Notes under the pieces: model-generated | What the model saw: only the letters and a program-made list of their open reading frames with translations | Told to the model about the DNA's origin: nothing | The model's database searches: none | Made by a program: the position numbers and the translations under genes | DNA from: Candidatus Gastranaerophilales bacterium | GTDB lineage: Bacteria; Cyanobacteriota; Vampirovibrionia; Gastranaerophilales; Gastranaerophilaceae | Reading direction: 5' to 3' | NCBI GenBank assembly: GCA_028693235.1 | Contig: JAQUVW010000004.1 | Span: 248,001 to 312,000, forward strand | DNA: 64,000 nucleotides | Shown here: positions 43,467 to 52,918 of the stretch, piece by piece | Position numbering within the stretch: the stretch's first letter is position 1 | Layout of the letters: each line of letters opens with the position of its first letter

Positions 43467-44738
43467 TTGAATTTTCAAACAGATAAATCAAAAAAATTTA
43501 TCATCTACGGTGGAACTGCCTGTGCTATTATGGACACACTTGTTGTCGGCCCGACAATTTTGGCTTACGCCCTAATTCTTGGGGCATCTCCGATTTTACT
43601 GGGTTTTATCTCCGCAATTCCTTATTTGGGGAATTTAATGCATTTACTGGCTGCCTATCTTATTGAAAAAGGCAAGTCAGTAAAACAAATCTCTGTTATT
43701 TCCGCTTTTGCAAGTAGACCCTTTTATCTTTTTATCGCACTAATCGCACTTTTGCCAAAGAACAAATACTCTCTATTTCTACTCATTTTATTTTTATTGT
43801 GTGCATATCTTATAGGAGCAATTTCAGGAGGTGCTTGGCTACCGTGGATGAAAATGCTTATAAACAAAAATGAATTAGGAACCTTCTTTTCTATCCGTTT
43901 TAAATACATGATGATTGCAAAAACGATTGTTTTCATTTTAGTTTATCTGTTTTTAACAGCTGTAAAGCATTATTATCCAGATTTCGGAATGTACATTTAC
44001 TCGGTTTTGTTTTTATTAGCTTTTATCGTCGGGATATATGGAGCTTATACACTAACACAAGTAGAAGACACCCATATAATTGCAGATAAAGATAACATGT
44101 TTTTCACAAAATTCAAAAAACTATTTACCGAAAAGTCTATAAAAACAGTTCTTTCAAAATTAGGATATTTGAATTTCGTTGTAAATTTTGCAACTCCTTT
44201 TATAGGAATTTACCTTTTGCAAAGTTTAAAAATCGGTTTAAATAATGTAATTTTATTAACCTTAATAAATCAACTTTCTTATATTTCAATAATTAATATT
44301 GTAGGGAAACACGAAGACGAAAAAGGTTCTGACTGCTTAGTGAGAAAGGCTATGCTTACATTAATCCTTAGCTTAGTATTAATTATCACCACTATATATA
44401 TTCCGACTACCAACATTGTAAAAATAAGCTTATTCCTTTTTATCGCTCATATTCTTATCGGATTATTTACTGCTGTTACAAACCTTGTTAATAACAACAT
44501 ACCATTGCGAGAATTACCGGATAAAATGTCTTCTATCTATCTGGCATCTGCAACGATAGCAAAAGCAATAATGACTGCCATTGGCTCAATTAGTGCCGGA
44601 TTCATATTCGCAATCTGCACTAAAATCCCAAATGTTCAAGTACATTGGACTTTGTTTTTCTTGATTTCTATTTTCATATCACTACTGTGTTTTATTATGT
44701 ACAAAAAAACACCAAACGCTAAATCCAATAATTTCTAG
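43467..44738 (+). CDS. MFS transporter
   Basis: A 423-residue integral membrane protein with about 12 hydrophobic helices, of the major facilitator superfamily. A conserved-looking segment YGGTACAIMDTLVVGPTILAYALILGASPILLG spans helix 1 and the first loop. The N-terminal half contains ISGGAWLPWMKMLI. The start is probably TTG 43467, since the next ATG lies after the first helix. It is divergent from the sialyltransferase gene across 47 bases. The substrate is unknown. In this context it could handle a sugar or a surface-glycan precursor. Confidence 0.82.
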   Translation: MNFQTDKSKKFIIYGGTACAIMDTLVVGPTILAYALILGASPILLGFISAIPYLGNLMHLLAAYLIEKGKSVKQISVISAFASRPFYLFIALIALLPKNKYSLFLLILFLLCAYLIGAISGGAWLPWMKMLINKNELGTFFSIRFKYMMIAKTIVFILVYLFLTAVKHYYPDFGMYIYSVLFLLAFIVGIYGAYTLTQVEDTHIIADKDNMFFTKFKKLFTEKSIKTVLSKLGYLNFVVNFATPFIGIYLLQSLKIGLNNVILLTLINQLSYISIINIVGKHEDEKGSDCLVRKAMLTLILSLVLIITTIYIPTTNIVKISLFLFIAHILIGLFTAVTNLVNNNIPLRELPDKMSSIYLASATIAKAIMTAIGSISAGFIFAICTKIPNVQVHWTLFFLISIFISLLCFIMYKKTPNAKSNNF

Positions 44739-44739
44739 T

Positions 44740-45855
44740 CTACGTTATAGAATGAAGATAATCTGATATTTTTTTTAGTGCAACATCAAGTTCATCAGCA
44801 TCAATACAAAAACCAACTCTAAAATACCCCTCTAAATCCAAAGTTTCACCCGGCAAAGTCGCAACACCTGTTTTTTCTTGCAAATCGAGGCAAAATTCTC
44901 TTGAAGGAATATCTTTATGATACTTGACAAAAGCGGTCGTTCCGCCTTTGGGCAGAATGCAAGACACTAGAGGCTCTTTTTCAATCCATTTTTCCAATAT
45001 GTGATAGCCACTTTGAACTATTTTAAGATTTCGCTCTTGAATTTCTTGCCTGTGTTCTAAGGCTATTGAGGCTATATAATCATCAAGAATACTAACGCTA
45101 ATAGTGTTGTATTCCCGTTGATGATTGATTTCTCGGATTAATTTTTCATCGGAACAAACCCAACCAACCCTAATTCCCGGAAGAGAATAAGTCTTTGACA
45201 TGCTTCCAACTGATATTCCTTTGTCATACAAATCTGCTACAGATTTTGAATAACCTGCACCAAATAAATTTAAACCTCTATAAGCTTCATCTGACAATAT
45301 CCATAAATCATACTCTTTTGCAATTTCTATAAGTTTATTTAACTCTTCGTCCACTAATACAGCACCCGTAGGGTTGTTGGGAGTATTTATACAGATTAAC
45401 TTCGTTTTACTATTAACAATATTTTTTAACTCGTTTATATCAAGCTTCCATTCATCGTTTGAATTTAGATATATTTTTTTTACTTCTGCACCTAACGACT
45501 TCGGAATAGAATAATGCTGCTGATAAGTCGGAAGGACTACAACAACCTCATCTTTAGGCTCAATTAAAGACAAAAAAACGAGTTGATTTGCCCCAATTGC
45601 ACCATGAGTTACCGTAATATTTTTCGTTTCTTGACTTTCATAAAGAGATTTAATAGCGTTTTTCAACCTGTTTGAGCCTTGAATATCACCATAAGTCAGT
45701 TTTGCTCGATAGATATTTTCAATATTATCGCCATCAAACAAGTCAAAGAATTCCTCAAGTGAAAAAGGAGAAATGCAAGTAGCACTTAAATCATAATCAG
45801 CTGATGCCTCATATTTGTTCATCCATTCTTCTATTTTGAATTTATCGATTTTCAT
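44740..45855 (-). CDS. PLP-dependent aminotransferase, class I/II
   Basis: A 371-residue fold-type I aminotransferase. It has the N-terminal substrate region, NTPNNPTG (158-164), the cofactor aspartate in SDEAY (188-192), the Schiff-base lysine K221 in SMSKTYSLPGIRVGW, and a C-terminal arginine in YFRVGFC. The substrate is not obvious. Proximity to the sialic-acid-like genes could mean amino-sugar or amino-acid metabolism. It ends 2 bases from the convergent MFS gene. Confidence 0.9.
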   Translation of the reverse strand: MKIDKFKIEEWMNKYEASADYDLSATCISPFSLEEFFDLFDGDNIENIYRAKLTYGDIQGSNRLKNAIKSLYESQETKNITVTHGAIGANQLVFLSLIEPKDEVVVVLPTYQQHYSIPKSLGAEVKKIYLNSNDEWKLDINELKNIVNSKTKLICINTPNNPTGAVLVDEELNKLIEIAKEYDLWILSDEAYRGLNLFGAGYSKSVADLYDKGISVGSMSKTYSLPGIRVGWVCSDEKLIREINHQREYNTISVSILDDYIASIALEHRQEIQERNLKIVQSGYHILEKWIEKEPLVSCILPKGGTTAFVKYHKDIPSREFCLDLQEKTGVATLPGETLDLEGYFRVGFCIDADELDVALKKISDYLHSIT

Positions 45856-45901
45856 AAAATTAACTGACCTATAAAATACAAACCTACATAATTATTATAC
45901 T

Positions 45902-45927
45902 AAAAAAGACTCCCAAAGGAGTCTTTT
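45902..45927 (-). terminator. Terminator downstream of tRNA-Lys
   Basis: GACTCC (45908-45913) and GGAGTC (45918-45923) with A and T flanks form an at least 10-bp stem with a 4-base loop, directly after the tRNA 3' end in the minus direction. Confidence 0.8.
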
Positions 45928-45931
45928 AAAA

Positions 45932-46007
45932 TGGTGCGCCAGCCGCGATTCGAACGCGGGACCTATCCCTTAAAAGGGGAGTGCTCTACCTGCTGAGCTA
46001 CTGGCGC
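45932..46007 (-). tRNA. tRNA-Lys (UUU)
   Basis: 76 bases including an encoded CCA. The acceptor stem GCGCCAG/CTGGCGC, the D arm (GCTC...GAGC), the anticodon loop CTTTTAA with anticodon TTT, and the T arm with TTCGAAT are all present. The outermost anticodon-stem pair is a C-U mismatch. A terminator follows. Confidence 0.96.
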
Positions 46008-46105
46008 ATACAAGTCATAACCGACTGTAATAATAAATTACCAAGAACATACTTTTGAGTCAATCACTTTTTTTGAAAAATTTATACGTCTATAACTTTT
46101 CGTAA

Positions 46106-46138
46106 TAAAAAAGGTGAAGCAATCGCCCCACCTTTTTA
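46106..46138 (-). terminator. Terminator of purA
   Basis: On the minus strand AAAAAGGTG and CACCTTTTTT form a 9-bp stem with a 12-base loop and a T-tract, just after the purA stop. Confidence 0.85.
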
Positions 46139-46146
46139 TTTTTACA

Positions 46147-47442
46147 CTATTTGAAAGGATGATTCAATATTATCGTTTGATCTCTATCCGGTCCCACACT
46201 CACGATATTTATCGGAATACCAACCAAATCTTCCAATCTGGATAAATATTTTTTGGCATTTTCAGGAAGTTCCTCCATAGATTTAGCCTTTGAAATATCA
46301 GATTTCCATCCCTTGTGAGTTTCATAAACAGGCTCTAAATATTTATGCAAATTAATATTGGTCGGATAATCTTCATAAATTTTGCCGTCTCGTTTATCTT
46401 TATATGCAACACAAACTTTGAGTTCATCAAACCCATCGAAAACGTCAAGTTTTGTAATAGCCATGGAGGTTAAACCACCGACCAAAACCGTATATTTAGA
46501 CAAGACTGCATCGAACCAACCGCAACGTCTCGGACGCCCTGTTGTAGTGCCGAATTCATGCCCGATTTCTCTTATTTCATCACCTGTTTTGTCCAACAGC
46601 TCTGTCAAGAAAGGACCTTCACCGACTCTTGTAATATAAGCTTTTGTGACGCCGATTACATTTTTAATATGAGTAGGTCCAACACCTGAACCTGTTGCAG
46701 CTCCGCCACCTATCGGGTTTGAGCTTGTAACATAAGGGTAAGTCCCATAATCGATATCAAGCATTACTCCTTGGGCACCTTCAAAAAGTATTTTCTTTTG
46801 TGATTTTATAGCATCTGTCAAAACTGAAACCCAGTTATCACAAACGTAAGGACGGAATATTTCAGCATATTTTTTACAATAATCTAAAATTTCAGACTTT
46901 GTATAAGTTTTTGAGCCGAAAACTTTTTCCAACATTTTATTTTTCAAAGGCAAAATCGCATCAAGCCTTTTATCCAAAGCTTCTTTATCGTATAAATCCT
47001 GAATTTTGAGTCCATACCGACCTATTTTGTCAGAATATGTAGGTCCAATTCCTTTTTTAGTAGTTCCAATTTTATTTTCGCCTGATTTTTGCTCGGAAAT
47101 CCCATCTATATCAATGTGATAAGGCATAGTAATAGAAGCCAAAGGGCTAACTTTTAACTCTGACACATCAATGTTTTTGGATTTTAAATCTTCAATTTCC
47201 GCTAAAAAAGTTTCTGGATGAATAACAGTACCTGCACCAATCATGCAAAATTTATTTTTATAAAGTATGCCTGAAGGAATCAAATGGAACTTAAAAGTTT
47301 CATTATTCGCAACGACAGTATGTCCCGCATTACATCCACCTTGATACCTGATAATGACATCAGCATCTTGTGCCAACAAATCAGTGATTTTAGCTTTTCC
47401 CTCATCACCCCATTGGGCACCGACAACAACAGTATTTTTCAC
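46147..47442 (-). CDS. purA: Adenylosuccinate synthetase
   Basis: Converts IMP and aspartate to adenylosuccinate with GTP, the first AMP-specific step of purine synthesis. The 431 residues are full length. GAQWGDEGK (residues 8-16) forms the GTP-binding loop. GGCNAGHTVV, GTTKKGIGPTY, DIDYGTYPYVTSSN and TTTGRPRRCGWFD are all intact. The start is GTG 47442, with GAGGA 8 bases upstream. An in-frame ATG 21 codons earlier gives a non-conserved extension. Confidence 0.97.
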   Translation of the reverse strand: MKNTVVVGAQWGDEGKAKITDLLAQDADVIIRYQGGCNAGHTVVANNETFKFHLIPSGILYKNKFCMIGAGTVIHPETFLAEIEDLKSKNIDVSELKVSPLASITMPYHIDIDGISEQKSGENKIGTTKKGIGPTYSDKIGRYGLKIQDLYDKEALDKRLDAILPLKNKMLEKVFGSKTYTKSEILDYCKKYAEIFRPYVCDNWVSVLTDAIKSQKKILFEGAQGVMLDIDYGTYPYVTSSNPIGGGAATGSGVGPTHIKNVIGVTKAYITRVGEGPFLTELLDKTGDEIREIGHEFGTTTGRPRRCGWFDAVLSKYTVLVGGLTSMAITKLDVFDGFDELKVCVAYKDKRDGKIYEDYPTNINLHKYLEPVYETHKGWKSDISKAKSMEELPENAKKYLSRLEDLVGIPINIVSVGPDRDQTIILNHPFK

Positions 47443-47803
47443 GTTTAAATCCTCATGTTCTCTTACCTGTAAAGTATAGACTAAATCAACATGCTTTAAA
47501 AGCATTTTTATATTGTAAATCTAACACTTATCATTAAAAAAGCATTCATACTGTTGGTTTCAGGGGCAAAAAGATATATTAATCTACATCAAAATTCAAG
47601 GTAAAAAAAAGCCACTCTGTTGAGTGGTTTATTTCTGCATCCTAATGGTCTCTTCTTTGTGTTTATTATTTAGGAGTTTATATGTGTTCGGGGTTGTAAT
47701 GTTTCGTTTTTATTATTTGGTGTTTCGATTACACTTAAATCTTATACAATTATTATGACACATTAAAAAATAAAGTCAACCCTATTATTTCTATTTTTTA
47801 AAA
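47443..47803. other. Intergenic stretch between a radical SAM gene and purA
   Basis: About 360 bases. It holds the leader of purA, a minus-strand terminator at 47602-47630, and the AGTGGTTTATTTCTGCATC element that recurs near 25543. No further gene is supported. Confidence 0.55.
47602..47630 (-). terminator. Terminator downstream of the radical SAM operon
   Basis: On the minus strand AAACCACTC, AACA, GAGTGGCTT and then T7. It lies about 175 bases after the stop at 47804. Confidence 0.7.
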
Positions 47804-49393
47804 TTATCGTAACAATCTGTCATATTCTTTTTTAAGTGCCTCTATACCTGGTCGGAGGCATATAAAATCCCACGGATTAGCTTCTGATAAAGACCTTGGA
47901 GCCAATGCGAATTTTTCAGATTTTGGCAATTTGTTTTTCTTTATAAATTCTTTATAAGTGTTCTTAAAACAACCAATATTTGAACCGCAACGATAAACTT
48001 CTACCAAATATTCACTCAATCTCCTATCGCCACGTGACATTATTGCTTGAATATAGTCCCATTTCACGCTTGAACAACGAATTTTGACACCCATTTTATG
48101 AAACTCTTTTTTTAAAAACTCGTATTTTTTTTCTAAAGACTTTGTCGCTTCTCTTTCACAATATTGAAAAGGCGTGTGTGATTTTGGCACAAATGTACCG
48201 AAACTTACCGTTAAATCAAATCCTTTGTGCATTTCTTTTATACGCTTAATCAAATCAATCATTTCAATTAAATCGTCTTGAGTTTCGGTAGGAAGTCCAA
48301 TCATGGCATAAATCTTCAAGCCATGAAGCCCACCTTCTTTTGCCATTTTAACCATATTGAAGATTTGTTCTTCACTTAAATGCTTGTTTATAACTTTTCT
48401 AAGTCTTTCACTCCCTGCCTCAATTGCAATTGTGGCATTTCTTTGACCACATTTTACGAGCATTTCAATTGTTTTTTCTGAAACATAATCCGCCCTTAAA
48501 GATGAAACGGAAACCTCAATATTCTCGCCATTGTCGACCTTATTTATAATATAATCGCAAATATCATCAAAACGAGGATGGGCACAAATCAAAGCACCTA
48601 AAAGTGCGATTTTGTTTGTGTGTTTTAACCCCAACTCTATTGCTTCAATTATTTTTTCATAATCAACAAATCTTACGGGCAAATTCAAATATGCAGCTTG
48701 GCAAAATCCACAACAATTTGAGCAGCCCCTTGCTATTTCAACGATAAAAGTATTTGAAAAATAACTTTCTTCGCTCAAAATCGGGGTATAAATACATTCA
48801 TCAAGTTGAGTGGTGCATTTTTTAACAGAATAGGGGTCTCCTGAAAGAGTTAAAACCTGATTTTTTTCCACGCTAAATTGAGTTAAAGACGGCACATACA
48901 CCCCTTCAATTTTGCTTATCAACTCTAAAATTTCGCTTTTTTTTCGCCCTTTATTAACCCTAATGGTTTCAAACAAAATATTTTTTGTATCTTCTGCGTC
49001 GCCAATCATTATAAAATCAAAAACTTCTGCAAAAGGCTCGGGATTTGAAGATAACACAGGTCCGCCACCATATATTATTGGGGAAAATTCATCTCTATCT
49101 TTTGAAAACAATGGAATATTATACTTTTCTAAAAGCTTAAATATCGACAAGAAATCAAGCTCGAACGATGTAGAGAAGCCGAAGACATCGACATTTTCAG
49201 GTTTAATTTGAGTATTTTTCGTATCTGTAAAAATACGTTCTGCAAAAACATCATCCAACTCATCCAAAGCTCTAAAGACGGACAAATAGCCAATTGACGA
49301 CATTCCAAAAGCATATATACCGGGGAACGCAAGCCATACTTTTAATGATGAGTTTTTGTCATTATTTCTGTCATACAAAAAGGTTTCTTGCAT
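47804..49393 (-). CDS. Radical SAM protein with B12-binding-like N-terminal domain
   Basis: A 529-residue radical S-adenosylmethionine enzyme. Residues 15-135 resemble a cobalamin-binding-type Rossmann fold (AFPGIYAFGMSSIGYLSVFRAL, GFSTSFELDFLSIFKLLE, IYGGGPVLSSNPEPF). The radical SAM core follows with the cluster cysteines C224, C228 and C231 (ARGCSNCCGFCQAAY) and later AIEAGSERLRKVINKHL and GLKIYAMIGLPTET. The layout is like the uncharacterised rSAM family often fused with or next to DUF2344. The reaction is unknown. The start overlaps the end of the permease gene by one base. Confidence 0.88.
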   Translation of the reverse strand: MQETFLYDRNNDKNSSLKVWLAFPGIYAFGMSSIGYLSVFRALDELDDVFAERIFTDTKNTQIKPENVDVFGFSTSFELDFLSIFKLLEKYNIPLFSKDRDEFSPIIYGGGPVLSSNPEPFAEVFDFIMIGDAEDTKNILFETIRVNKGRKKSEILELISKIEGVYVPSLTQFSVEKNQVLTLSGDPYSVKKCTTQLDECIYTPILSEESYFSNTFIVEIARGCSNCCGFCQAAYLNLPVRFVDYEKIIEAIELGLKHTNKIALLGALICAHPRFDDICDYIINKVDNGENIEVSVSSLRADYVSEKTIEMLVKCGQRNATIAIEAGSERLRKVINKHLSEEQIFNMVKMAKEGGLHGLKIYAMIGLPTETQDDLIEMIDLIKRIKEMHKGFDLTVSFGTFVPKSHTPFQYCEREATKSLEKKYEFLKKEFHKMGVKIRCSSVKWDYIQAIMSRGDRRLSEYLVEVYRCGSNIGCFKNTYKEFIKKNKLPKSEKFALAPRSLSEANPWDFICLRPGIEALKKEYDRLLR

Positions 49394-50430
49394 TAAAGAG
49401 TTTCATCCTTTTCTTTATTAATCAATTTAATATAAAGTTCGTCAAATAAAGTAGCAATCATTGCAGCTATTGCAGGAGCCAAAATAACCCCCCAGACGCC
49501 CAAAAACTTTGCAGCTACTAAAAACGAAAATATAACCAAAACGGGGTGTAAATCAAGGAATTTTCCGAACACCAAAGGTCTTACAAGGTTATTGGAGACC
49601 CATTGGGCGACCATATAAACGATTATCGTCGGAATAATCCACAACGGACCTTTCAACAATGCGGCACAAACGCCCAATGTCAAAGCAACAGTCGGCCCCA
49701 CTATCGGAATAATATCTAAAACACCTGCGATTACACCAAGTAACAATGAATATTCTATCCGCATAAATCCAAGCCCGATAGCTGTGAACAAAGCAACTGT
49801 ACCCATCGAAAGAGCTTGGGCTATAATATATCCGCCAACTTTATCCTCGATTGATTTCATTATTCCTGCTGCTCTCACCCTTATTTTTGGCGGGAAAATA
49901 CGCATTATACTATGATCAATTGATTTTTTCTCGTACGTCCAATAAAAAACAATCATTGAAACCGTAAGAGCTATCGTCAAACCTTCGATTAACATAACTG
50001 TGATATTTATAGATTGATTGACCACCTCTGAGGCGATTTGCGTACTATTTGCAAGTACAGCATCAAACTTAACTAAATTTGTAAGAGGAAAACCAAACAC
50101 ACTGTGAGTTTGGATATAAACTAACAAAGATTGTAATTTGGCGGGAAAATCACTGATTATAATCGTTATTTCCCTATATGATATACCGATAATAGGTATT
50201 AAAACCAAAATTATACCCAACAATACACTAATCAATACAACAGTTGCGGCAAGAGCCCTGTTCATTTTCGTAGAAAGCTTATCTACCAATGGATTTAGCG
50301 AACAAGATATCACATAAGCTCCGAAAAACAATAGTGCAATTTCTTTTATCTGAACAACAAACCAGATAAAAAACAGCATCAACATTGTAAAAACAATATT
50401 TTTTATTTTAAAATTTTCTCGATTAAACAT
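49393..50430 (-). CDS. AI-2E family transporter (PerM/YhhT-like)
   Basis: A 345-residue permease with about 8 membrane helices in the AI-2E/TqsA pattern: two N-terminal helices with YVISCSLNPLVDKLS, a periplasmic middle part, and a C-terminal bundle containing LLGVIAGVLDIIPIVGPTVAL and VLVIFSFLVAAKFLGVWGVILAPAIAA. Some family members export autoinducer-2 or Na+/H+. The substrate here is unknown. It is co-transcribed with the radical SAM gene. Confidence 0.92.
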   Translation of the reverse strand: MFNRENFKIKNIVFTMLMLFFIWFVVQIKEIALLFFGAYVISCSLNPLVDKLSTKMNRALAATVVLISVLLGIILVLIPIIGISYREITIIISDFPAKLQSLLVYIQTHSVFGFPLTNLVKFDAVLANSTQIASEVVNQSINITVMLIEGLTIALTVSMIVFYWTYEKKSIDHSIMRIFPPKIRVRAAGIMKSIEDKVGGYIIAQALSMGTVALFTAIGLGFMRIEYSLLLGVIAGVLDIIPIVGPTVALTLGVCAALLKGPLWIIPTIIVYMVAQWVSNNLVRPLVFGKFLDLHPVLVIFSFLVAAKFLGVWGVILAPAIAAMIATLFDELYIKLINKEKDETL

Positions 50431-50496
50431 TCAATGCTCCTTTTAATGTTTCCATCTTAGCATATAAGATAAAAACTCAAAAGAGCCTTATTGATA

Positions 50497-50946
50497 TTAA
50501 CGAATGTCTGACCCTGAAAGCTTTTGTTCTGAAAGTTTTATAGCGTCTTTAACTTTTTGCACGAAATTTTTGTCTTCGACATAAGCTAAAAGTTCATCTT
50601 TTGTGCCACATTCAAAAATCGGACTGTATGAATTGCCTTCTTTTGAGAAAACATCCATTCTCATTATTCTACCTGTTTCATTTGCCGAATCGGTAGATGG
50701 CTTGAATGAAAATTTGAATTTATCCGCTTCTGAATTCAAATCCGGATTTTTGCCCTCAGCTGTCTGAATCTGAAAATTACGTCCTTTTTGAGGTACGTTT
50801 TTCTTAACTTTTTTAGAAAAATCTTTTATAGTATCGTCAATAACATCATCAAGCGTATTTTTAATTCCGCCTGGGTTTGAAACGCCGAAAGACGCTTTAA
50901 AATTTAATTGTTTTGTTATGACGGGAATGTTGAATGCAACTCTCAT
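50497..50946 (-). CDS. Unknown protein, 149 residues
   Basis: I do not recognise it. It is soluble, without signal or membrane segment. The N-terminus (MRVAFNIPVITKQLNFKASFG) has the same feel as the starts of several neighbours, a short hydrophobic tract ending in F-x-x-x-FG or FSGK. The rest is charged and mixed alpha/beta. A ribosome site (GGAGA) lies 6 bases before the ATG. It follows the RelA/SpoT-like gene by 11 bases and is probably in the same operon. Confidence 0.72.
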   Translation of the reverse strand: MRVAFNIPVITKQLNFKASFGVSNPGGIKNTLDDVIDDTIKDFSKKVKKNVPQKGRNFQIQTAEGKNPDLNSEADKFKFSFKPSTDSANETGRIMRMDVFSKEGNSYSPIFECGTKDELLAYVEDKNFVQKVKDAIKLSEQKLSGSDIR

Positions 50947-50957
50947 TTTATTCTCCG

Positions 50958-52745
50958 TTAGGTTTTGTCGTTAACTATATTATTTTCCGCAAGATAAGTA
51001 TTTGCTCCGCCCATCATGGCCTTAACTATAGTTGTTCTGGGCAATTTAGAAATCCAGCCTGCGTCATTATGTAATTTTTCAATGTTGTCTATATCTAGTG
51101 CTTTTAATATATTTTTATAGCATAAATATGATTGTTTTGCAGTTAAATTTTCACCATTATTTAACACAACTTTAGGATTATTATCTATAAAATCAGCTAT
51201 ATTAGGCATCGCAGACACTTCAGCACCTCTTTCAATATCACGATAATGTCTGTAAAGAGCTCTTAGATAACCGTTATATTGCTCGTAACCTTTTTGTGAA
51301 AGACTTTTAACTTTAGCTTCCAAAGGACGATATAAGGTTTTTAACAATGGATTTCCACCTGATAAATCTTTACTTTGGCTCAAATCATAAGGAATATGCT
51401 CAACATCAGCAAGTTTATCGATATGCTTACCTCTAATTTGGAACTCACCTAAAGTGCCGTCTTTGTACTCTATATTTACTTGTGAAGTCGTGTAGCCTGA
51501 ATTTTTATATTTTATTGTTCTTTCAGCAAGAGTCCCTTTGGCTCCGCCTGCTTTAGCTGCTTCCATCAAAGTCTCGATTTGAGAATCAGAAAAATAAGGC
51601 GTAATATCTTTGCCTGTATAGTTGTCTATTTCAGTGAATTTAATCTTGCCATCACGCAATGCTTTAGTTAAAGCCTCTAACAAAGAGTCAACTCTTGCTG
51701 AATCCACCTTGTCTAAAGACACTCTTGTACCAATCAAATCACCTATTTCGGCTCTTGCCTCTTCAACATTGGAAATCCGCTTCATCGAAGTATAATCCGG
51801 GGCTTTGCCGGCTTTTTGAGCTTCTTTTATAATTCGTTCTTTATCAGCGGTCATTCTTGTTATCAATTTATCTTTTATAGAAGATGCACCTTTTACCCTA
51901 AAAGTAACAATATCACGCATATCTTCAGGAAGAACAGCCTTCAATTCATCAACACAACCACCTGAACATGCTTCTTGAGAACCAAGAGCCCTAACCCCTT
52001 CATCGTGAAGTTGCTCAGCATATCTTTGCAATTCATCTAATTTGTCTTTGCCAAATGATGAATCAATTTTTTGCAATCTGCTTATATCATCAGCCTCTCT
52101 TGTATTTACAGGCTTTAAAAACACACCTTTTAAATTTGTAAAGGCAGTTTTATTTTTAATCATTTTAGCTGATTTTGAAAGATTTTCAGGAATAGATTTA
52201 AAACATTCGACAACAGCTTCTGCCATTTTCATGTTTCTGGTACCGTTACCGCAAGCACAATCAGTCTTTACGATTATATCTTTGCCGGCAGCTTTCAATG
52301 AAGATTTTGCACTAAGAGCTGAAGCTCCTATTGAAAAACTTCCTGCACCTATACCTTCCCAAGCTTGTTCTGCAGCCTTATCCGTTTTTGCAGTTGCAGC
52401 TTTAACAGCACTTTTTCCTATTTGAAAAGCACCTGTAGCGACACCTAAAGCCGCCATAACAGGAAGCATCGGGGGAAGAGCTGCGGTAACAAGAGCTCCA
52501 GCAAATAAAACACCGGCACCAATTGCAAGATTTTTTGGGCTCTTAAACAAGTTGGCGATAGGAGAAATTACCCCTTTGGCAAAATGTTTAGCTTTTTCTT
52601 TTGTAGATATTTTTCCGTCATCAAATACATCTGCATTTAAAGACTTATAATCGGTTTTACCGCTGAAAACGGGCGTAGAAACCTTACCTGAAGAATACTT
52701 CAGATTATTTAATAATTTTTCATTTTTAAGAGGTGCTATAAGCAC
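50958..52745 (-). CDS. Membrane protein with RelA/SpoT-like synthetase core
   Basis: A 595-residue protein. Residues 1-70 are basic and not recognised, starting near TPVFSGK. Residues about 72-110 form one or two membrane segments. The middle (110-275) has paired cysteines (CACGNG, CSGGC). Residues 280-480 resemble the (p)ppGpp synthetase fold: FRVKGASSIKDKL (282-294) with R283, GDLIGTR (335-341) with D336, NSGYTTSQVNIEY (415-427), GEFQIRG (433-439) with E434, and DVEH (447-450). R, D and E match the positions that bind nucleotide and metal in RelA/SpoT. It may be a small-alarmone-synthetase-like enzyme or toxin. The start is GTG 52745 behind GAGGG. Confidence 0.65.
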   Translation of the reverse strand: MLIAPLKNEKLLNNLKYSSGKVSTPVFSGKTDYKSLNADVFDDGKISTKEKAKHFAKGVISPIANLFKSPKNLAIGAGVLFAGALVTAALPPMLPVMAALGVATGAFQIGKSAVKAATAKTDKAAEQAWEGIGAGSFSIGASALSAKSSLKAAGKDIIVKTDCACGNGTRNMKMAEAVVECFKSIPENLSKSAKMIKNKTAFTNLKGVFLKPVNTREADDISRLQKIDSSFGKDKLDELQRYAEQLHDEGVRALGSQEACSGGCVDELKAVLPEDMRDIVTFRVKGASSIKDKLITRMTADKERIIKEAQKAGKAPDYTSMKRISNVEEARAEIGDLIGTRVSLDKVDSARVDSLLEALTKALRDGKIKFTEIDNYTGKDITPYFSDSQIETLMEAAKAGGAKGTLAERTIKYKNSGYTTSQVNIEYKDGTLGEFQIRGKHIDKLADVEHIPYDLSQSKDLSGGNPLLKTLYRPLEAKVKSLSQKGYEQYNGYLRALYRHYRDIERGAEVSAMPNIADFIDNNPKVVLNNGENLTAKQSYLCYKNILKALDIDNIEKLHNDAGWISKLPRTTIVKAMMGGANTYLAENNIVNDKT

Positions 52746-52918
52746 AATATTCCCTCTGGTTAGTGGTCACTATTATATAAAAAGCCAAGCCTATAAAAAA
52801 TTGCTAAAACATTACTTACACATGGCATAAGAGATGTTTTTCTTCACACTGCAACATTATATTTTATACTGGTTTAAAGGATTGAATTGGTTTGTAAAAT
52901 TATATTAACGAAAAAAAT

